Shown in pieces: positions 20,291-24,896 of a stretch of 24,896 nt of DNA. Source of the DNA: Hyphochytrium catenoides (lineage: Eukaryota > Sar > Hyphochytriomycetes > Hyphochytriales > Hyphochytriaceae); contig FLMG01003917.1 of assembly GCA_900088475.1 (NCBI GenBank), forward strand, positions 35,392 to 60,287. The letters run 5' to 3'. The first letter of the stretch is position 1. Each line of letters starts with the position of its first letter. The notes under the pieces were generated by a model. The model was not told where the DNA came from, did not search any database, and saw only the letters and a program-made list of their open reading frames with translations. Position numbers and translations under genes: made by a program.

Positions 20291-21787
20291 TCATGGTCGC
20301 AAAAGATCGTCGTAGGTCCTCAGAATGCTGGTGCAATGCTCCATTGCCTCCTCTATGTCTTCAACTGCACAGCCGTTTCTTTGATACCAATGCAGGTAAG
20401 CCCTGTGGTCAAGCATAGTCTCTGCCCTCTCTAAGGCGTGGGAGATTACCGGAAGAACCCCAGAGCCATTTGATGCCACAGTTATTACAGGCTCGTCTGT
20501 GGAGGCCGAGGAAGGATGTAACTCGCTTTGCAGGGCTTGAGGATTCCAAGGCACGCTGCGGCAGAATTTCTTGAGATAGCCTTGCAGTTTAAGACTGCTC
20601 CCTGTACTTCTCGAAGCCCTACTAGCACTACTACCATAAGATGGGCTGCTAGATACTCCCATGTTCTGAGGGGTTAGTTCCTTGAGGTGGAGGACCGCCA
20701 GAAGGTCAATATGCTCTGCATAACGGGCCGTCGCGGTGGTCTTGGTGCGCTCATGGTAGCCGTAAGTGTATGCATAACGCCGCACGAGGTCCTCTATCAC
20801 TGCTTCCGGAGATCCACTCCCTGTGCGGTTGGTGGAAGTGGGGGCATTTGAAATGGAAGTAATATCAATCACCTTTGCGCTCGGCATAGGACATACCCGT
20901 CGTACCAGTTCCATGAGGTTGAAGGGGTGACTGTGCCCCGTCAAGCGCCGTCTGGCATCCGATAACATGAAGTCAGCTAGATCTCTGACGATAAGTGCAT
21001 TCAATGCCGCCATATTCTCAGAAGTAGTGGGCTCTTTTGCTTGCTTTCCGTGCACCTCTTGAGCTCGGAATAGTAAATGATCATTGTCTTTCATTATGAT
21101 GCAATCAGCAACGTCCTGGCAGGCGCTGAGGGCCAGACAGAAGTTATAGTGCTGTACAGGAGTATCGCCATTCCTAAATGGAGCCACTACGACCGTGCTT
21201 AAGTAAGCTTTTGGGTACTCCTGCCGGAGCAATTCGGCAAGTGCTGAGCCGACGCCGGAGCCGGTCCCACCAGCCAAGGACATAAAAAGATTCGTGCCGT
21301 CAAATCTGTCAAGACCCTCTACCTGCAGTCGAAAGGTGTTTTCAAATATAGTTTCTAGCGACGCCTTCTCCGAAAGCTCGTCCCCACACTTCCAACCTTC
21401 TGCCTGAGTCCAGGAAGCTGGGACTGCTGGCCGTTGGACAGCCTTATGATATCCCACCCCCCAGTTGTTTCCGCAGCCAGAGTGCTGGTAGATGCTCCGA
21501 TGAATATAGCCGCTGCCATATGCTCGAGTATGACTGGCCAGTTGCGCTCCTCTAGCAATAAGAGGCCGTTTCAGTACTCTTGGCTCTGTATCTACGTACA
21601 GTACTGGACCAAGCGGCATCCACTCGTCACCAGAAGAGGAGCCTGCATGAGGTCGCACACCACTGTTGCCCTTGTTCAGTATACGACTTCGCGGCCGTTT
21701 TTGACGCCGTTCACTTTCGGAAAGATTCCATAGCTCTTCGGCTATCTGGATGCCGCATTGGCCCACAAACACAGACGCAACCGTCAT
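20291..21787 (-). CDS. TUBD1: Delta-tubulin
   Basis: A single uninterrupted frame of 498 residues. Delta-tubulin is needed for the triplet microtubules of centrioles and basal bodies. The tubulin nucleotide-binding signature is present as AGGTGSG (172-178). The N-terminal GQCGIQI and YVDTEPRVLKRPL segments fit the GTPase fold. Several segments follow delta rather than alpha, beta, gamma or epsilon tubulin: SGCGNNWGVGYH, VVAPFRNGDTPVQHYNFCL with the residues up to IIMKDNDHLLF, FNLMELVRRVCP, and the C-terminal AYLHWYQRNGCAVEDIEEA. A basic/Gly/Ser insert at about 25-55 and a Ser-rich loop (SSSPSYGSSASRASRS) are lineage extras. It is longer than the roughly 450-residue norm. It is intronless beside heavily spliced neighbours. 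A related divergent tubulin is possible but less likely. Confidence 0.88.
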   Translation of the reverse strand: MTVASVFVGQCGIQIAEELWNLSESERRQKRPRSRILNKGNSGVRPHAGSSSGDEWMPLGPVLYVDTEPRVLKRPLIARGAQLASHTRAYGSGYIHRSIYQHSGCGNNWGVGYHKAVQRPAVPASWTQAEGWKCGDELSEKASLETIFENTFRLQVEGLDRFDGTNLFMSLAGGTGSGVGSALAELLRQEYPKAYLSTVVVAPFRNGDTPVQHYNFCLALSACQDVADCIIMKDNDHLLFRAQEVHGKQAKEPTTSENMAALNALIVRDLADFMLSDARRRLTGHSHPFNLMELVRRVCPMPSAKVIDITSISNAPTSTNRTGSGSPEAVIEDLVRRYAYTYGYHERTKTTATARYAEHIDLLAVLHLKELTPQNMGVSSSPSYGSSASRASRSTGSSLKLQGYLKKFCRSVPWNPQALQSELHPSSASTDEPVITVASNGSGVLPVISHALERAETMLDHRAYLHWYQRNGCAVEDIEEAMEHCTSILRTYDDLLRP

Positions 21788-22457
21788 ACCGTCCTACTCC
21801 CCAAGAAGTGGCTGCTTCGACCTCCAAGTCGGCATGGTCAAGACGGGAAAGCGGGCCATGATATGACCATCTGCACGACTGAGAGGTCCCGATCCCCCCA
21901 AGCTGCTGCTAGCACTGATGATCCCTGACAAACGGAGCAGCAGCAGCCTGAGTGATACCTCTGCTTAGATCGCAGCTTGGATGCCGGGCTTTGCCCCTAA
22001 GCCCTCGCCCGCCTCAGAACGGAGACGGCCCCATCTCCCAGAGAGGAGGAGAGAATATGCCTTATTAGCAGGTCAGCAGGTTGCCAACCCATCCATTGTG
22101 GCTTTTGAGTAGATATGAGGTTTGAGTCCCTCGCCTCAACAATTTACCTTTGACCGTTTGCCTTTTATCACTTCGTCGTTGCTTCGTCAGCACCTGCAGA
22201 TCGCGCAGCTGGCGGCAAACCCGCTAGCCGTTAGCGGTTGCTAGCCTGAATCTGGGTTTGTGCTCAAAAATGGATGTTAGAGGCGGAAGCAGTAATGAAG
22301 ATTATATAGCAGAAGCTGAGAAGAGGAGCCCTGATCACCTTGAAGGCCAGTGGCAGGGGGAAAGAGGCTCCTACGAGGCGCACTTGGCTCGCATTACGAG
22401 TCCGCCTTACTGGCTGTTCGGAGTCTCAGCCTGAGAGTGAAGTGCAAGAGAGGAAGT
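21788..22457. promoter_or_regulatory. Divergent intergenic between delta-tubulin and NUP54
   Basis: 670 bp hold both promoters. Plus-strand frames here are partly antisense to delta-tubulin or start without an ATG. A short inverted repeat, ccgcta/tagcgg, lies at about 22222-22238. No known promoter motif was identified. Confidence 0.4.
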
Positions 22458-24896
22458 ATGTCGTTTAGCTTTGGAAGTGGGAGCGGGTCCGCCTTTGGGG
22501 CCCAACCATCTGGAGGATCCTCAGGCTTCAGCTTCGGGGCTTCTAACACGACCAATCCTACCCAGACTACAGGTGAGGGGTTGTCGGCTTCATGGCTGAA
22601 TGTTACTCTAATTGCTCACTATCTATTAGGCTCTTCGGGCTTCGGTTTTGGAAGCTCGGCTTCCACACCCACATCATCGTCCGGCTTCTCCTTTGGTTCA
22701 ACGCCAGCAAGCGCTCCAGCCAGTTCAGGCTTTTCATCTTTCGGTTCTTCGTCGACAGCGGCTCCCGCAAGTGGAGGATTCTCTTTTGGTTCTTCGTCGA
22801 CTCCTAGCACAGGCTTCTCTTTCGGTTCTACTAGCGCGACAACGGCTACGTCGGCACCGGCATCTAGCTTCTCCTTCGGCTCTGGCTTGGGTTCCTCCTT
22901 TGGGTCCACCCAGGCGTCATCGTCCTCTCCTTTCTCCTTTGGACCTTCCGCTTCCACTCCTACTACTTCTTCCTTCTCATTCGGCAGCGCTCCCGGAGCT
23001 TCCCAGCCGAGTTCCCTTTTTGGCGCCTCCCAGACAGCTGGCTCAGTAACGCCAAGTGCAGGTAGATTCTCTGTGTTATTCTTCATTGGGCGGCTGGTCC
23101 CTTACGGCTCTTTGCCTCCAGGTGGTCTCTTTGGCACTGCACAGCCCTCGGCTTCCTTCGGTAGGAATTAGCTTGTGTGATGTAGTACATGAGTCATTGA
23201 TGCCCTGATCAACAGGATACTGGTTCTCTTCACTGTGACTAAACTCCTTTTCTCTCTCGAGTTCGAGATAGAGCTTAAGGCCTCTTGGGCCCCTAAGTTG
23301 TAGCCTCCACCTGGCCTGGCTATGTTGCCCTGTCCTTTCCTTACCAATTGTCCGTCTGGTTCTCCGCAGCTTCAAATGCTCTGGCGCCGACTACCGAATC
23401 GCCTCTCGAGAATTTGTTGGCCATCAAAATGGCATATCAGGACCCTCAACAGTCCAGATTTAAGGTCAGAGCTTGAGGTCTGAGTTATAACCAACATGTG
23501 ACCTCGCTAGCGGAAGCTCTAAGTGTCGTTGTCTCATGCTTGTCAACCTTCTGAAGTGGTACAATCGCTCCTGCTTCAACGTCGATCGTTCCTACCCGTT
23601 TTCTCCTTCTCTCTATGGGCCCATTGGTGACCTGTTTTGATAGCCTAGGGGCTTCAGAGTGGCTATTTGCTTCTGTGATCAGCTAGCTGCTTCTTATAAG
23701 AACTGCCTCTCTCAATCCCGCAGCATATGTTCTATAACATTGTAGAACCCACACAAGTTGGATTATACGCACGACCTGGTCATATCAGTGAGCGGCTCTG
23801 GAAACAGGCGGAAGCGGACAATCCTGATCCAGAAAACTGCGTTCCAGCAGCCGTCATTGGCTTTAAGCAGCTTAACGAAAGAGCAGAAGCCCAGCAACAG
23901 TTCATTACGAGGTTCAAGAAGTATATCGAGGTGAGCCAGAGTTGAGTTTTTTGCACACGGTTTTGGACGGCCAGGATATGTGAACTCTTGTCGTTCTGAC
24001 GTTTGTACGCATGATTGGTGCTTTGTTGGGGCTTTGGGTTCGAGGTCGTAATACTTGGAAGAGGGACCAGGGGAGCATGTTTTGCTGAAGATCGCTAGAT
24101 CCGAGGGTAGGAGCTGGATACTAAGACGTGACTGAAGGAACGAGATCCGATAGAGTCGAAGGAAAAGGGAAATGGCCTGGGATCGTAGGCTCCTAATACG
24201 AATCTAACCCCTTACAACTTCTTCTCTTGAAGGACCTCCGATCATCCTTGCAGGTTATGGAGAACAATTGTCGAGCAGCTGACGTGAAGCTGGAGAAGTG
24301 CCGGGTGGATCACCTCCAGCTCTCTCATAAGCTCTTGGAGGTACGTTTTCCTACTTTCTATTTTAGTGCCCTTGCCTCCAGTGTGATAAGTTTCAGTTGG
24401 CAAGGGCTAAGATCCTCTAAAATTAAATGGCGATTTAGGTGATGCGAAAGATAGAAGTATATCAATGCCTCAGAAAGCCCATGCATGCTGAGGAGATTAG
24501 GCTCAGGTGAGTAATCTCTGAAGCTTAGCAGGAGCTGCACACTCGATGGCACAAGAGAGATGGATGCAAAAGTGTAGCTAGATGATAGATAGTTAAAGTT
24601 TCCATAGACTTAGCGCGGGCCTCTAGGAACACTCTTGAGAGGCTTAATGGCCTGCTGAATCAACCTAATCAGTACAAAGCGCGGCTGCAAGAGTTGGTCT
24701 CACTGCAGCGCATGCAGGTGAGAAACTCTGTTTCTTAGCCGTCAATGCCGAACACCTACAACAAACTCCTACAACCGCTACAATCTGTGATTCGCACAGC
24801 TTGACACTAATGCTTGTTTGGACACAGGATGATCGCTTCCTATCAGTGGATGAAAAGATTAGCGAGGAAGATGCGGAGACATTGCGACAGGTGAAT
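22458..24896 (+). CDS. NUP54: Nucleoporin Nup54 (partial at 3' end)
   Basis: Nup54 is an FG nucleoporin of the central Nup62-Nup58-Nup54 channel complex. Exons fit in phase at 22458-22572, 22630-23061, 23122-23160, 23370-23464, 23724-23930, 24233-24340, 24439-24506, 24627-24717 and 24828-24890; a donor GTGAAT follows at the window edge. The first three exons encode about 15 FG repeats, mostly GFSFG or FSFGS spaced by Ser/Thr/Ala/Pro. Then comes the Nup54 alpha/beta region (FYNIVEPTQVGLYARPGHI, DNPDPENCVPAAVIGF), followed by helices for complex assembly (FKKYIEDLRSSLQVMENN, IEVYQCLRKPMHAEEIRLR, NQYKARLQEL). About 405 residues are inside the window of an expected 500. The ATG at 22458 begins the FG region directly; upstream in-frame codons contain no ATG. 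Confidence 0.9.

Noticed and set aside
22619-23086. 155-codon minus-strand frame rich in Pro, Lys and Glu
   Set aside because: It is the complement of the NUP54 FG repeats; the PKE pattern follows from repeated TTC/TTT-GG codons.

Overview
This is a stretch of nuclear DNA from a flagellated or centriole-bearing microbial eukaryote. It comes from a draft assembly, since 50 Ns lie at 14764-14813. The eukaryotic assignment rests on GT-AG introns throughout and on the gene content: exocyst Exo70, autophagy protease ATG4, NELF-A, delta-tubulin and nucleoporin Nup54. Delta-tubulin points to triplet centrioles or basal bodies. I cannot place the lineage. The genes are closely packed and intron-rich, and several introns appear to be only about 26-40 nt long. 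All exon boundaries were worked out by hand from reading phase and family resemblance.

Layout. At 1-2448 (-) is the middle of a multi-exon gene for a CHAT-domain cysteine protease fused to a P-loop STAND NTPase; it runs off the left edge and its 5' end is unresolved. From 2449 to 4950 there are low-complexity sequence, small repeats and at least one unrecognised minus-strand coding end at 3525. A small two-helix membrane protein (4951-5589, -) sits head to head with a 15-exon Exo70 gene (5669-9761, +). Exo70 converges on ATG4 (10027-11709, -), which diverges from a NELF-A gene (12438-14862, +). NELF-A converges, across the assembly gap, on a long alpha-solenoid-like gene (14744-17599, -). That gene is head to head with an unrecognised gene of about 149 residues (17772-18487, +). 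From 18727 to 20290 are small minus-strand exons of uncertain grouping. Then come an intronless delta-tubulin (20291-21787, -) and a Nup54 gene (22458 to the right edge, +).

The genes do not form a pathway. They cover vesicle tethering (Exo70), autophagy (ATG4), transcription pausing (NELF-A), centriole structure (delta-tubulin) and nuclear transport (Nup54). The most unusual member is the CHAT-STAND protein, whose architecture resembles innate-immunity or cell-death switches. The NELF-A call is also notable, because NELF is best known from animals and a few protists.
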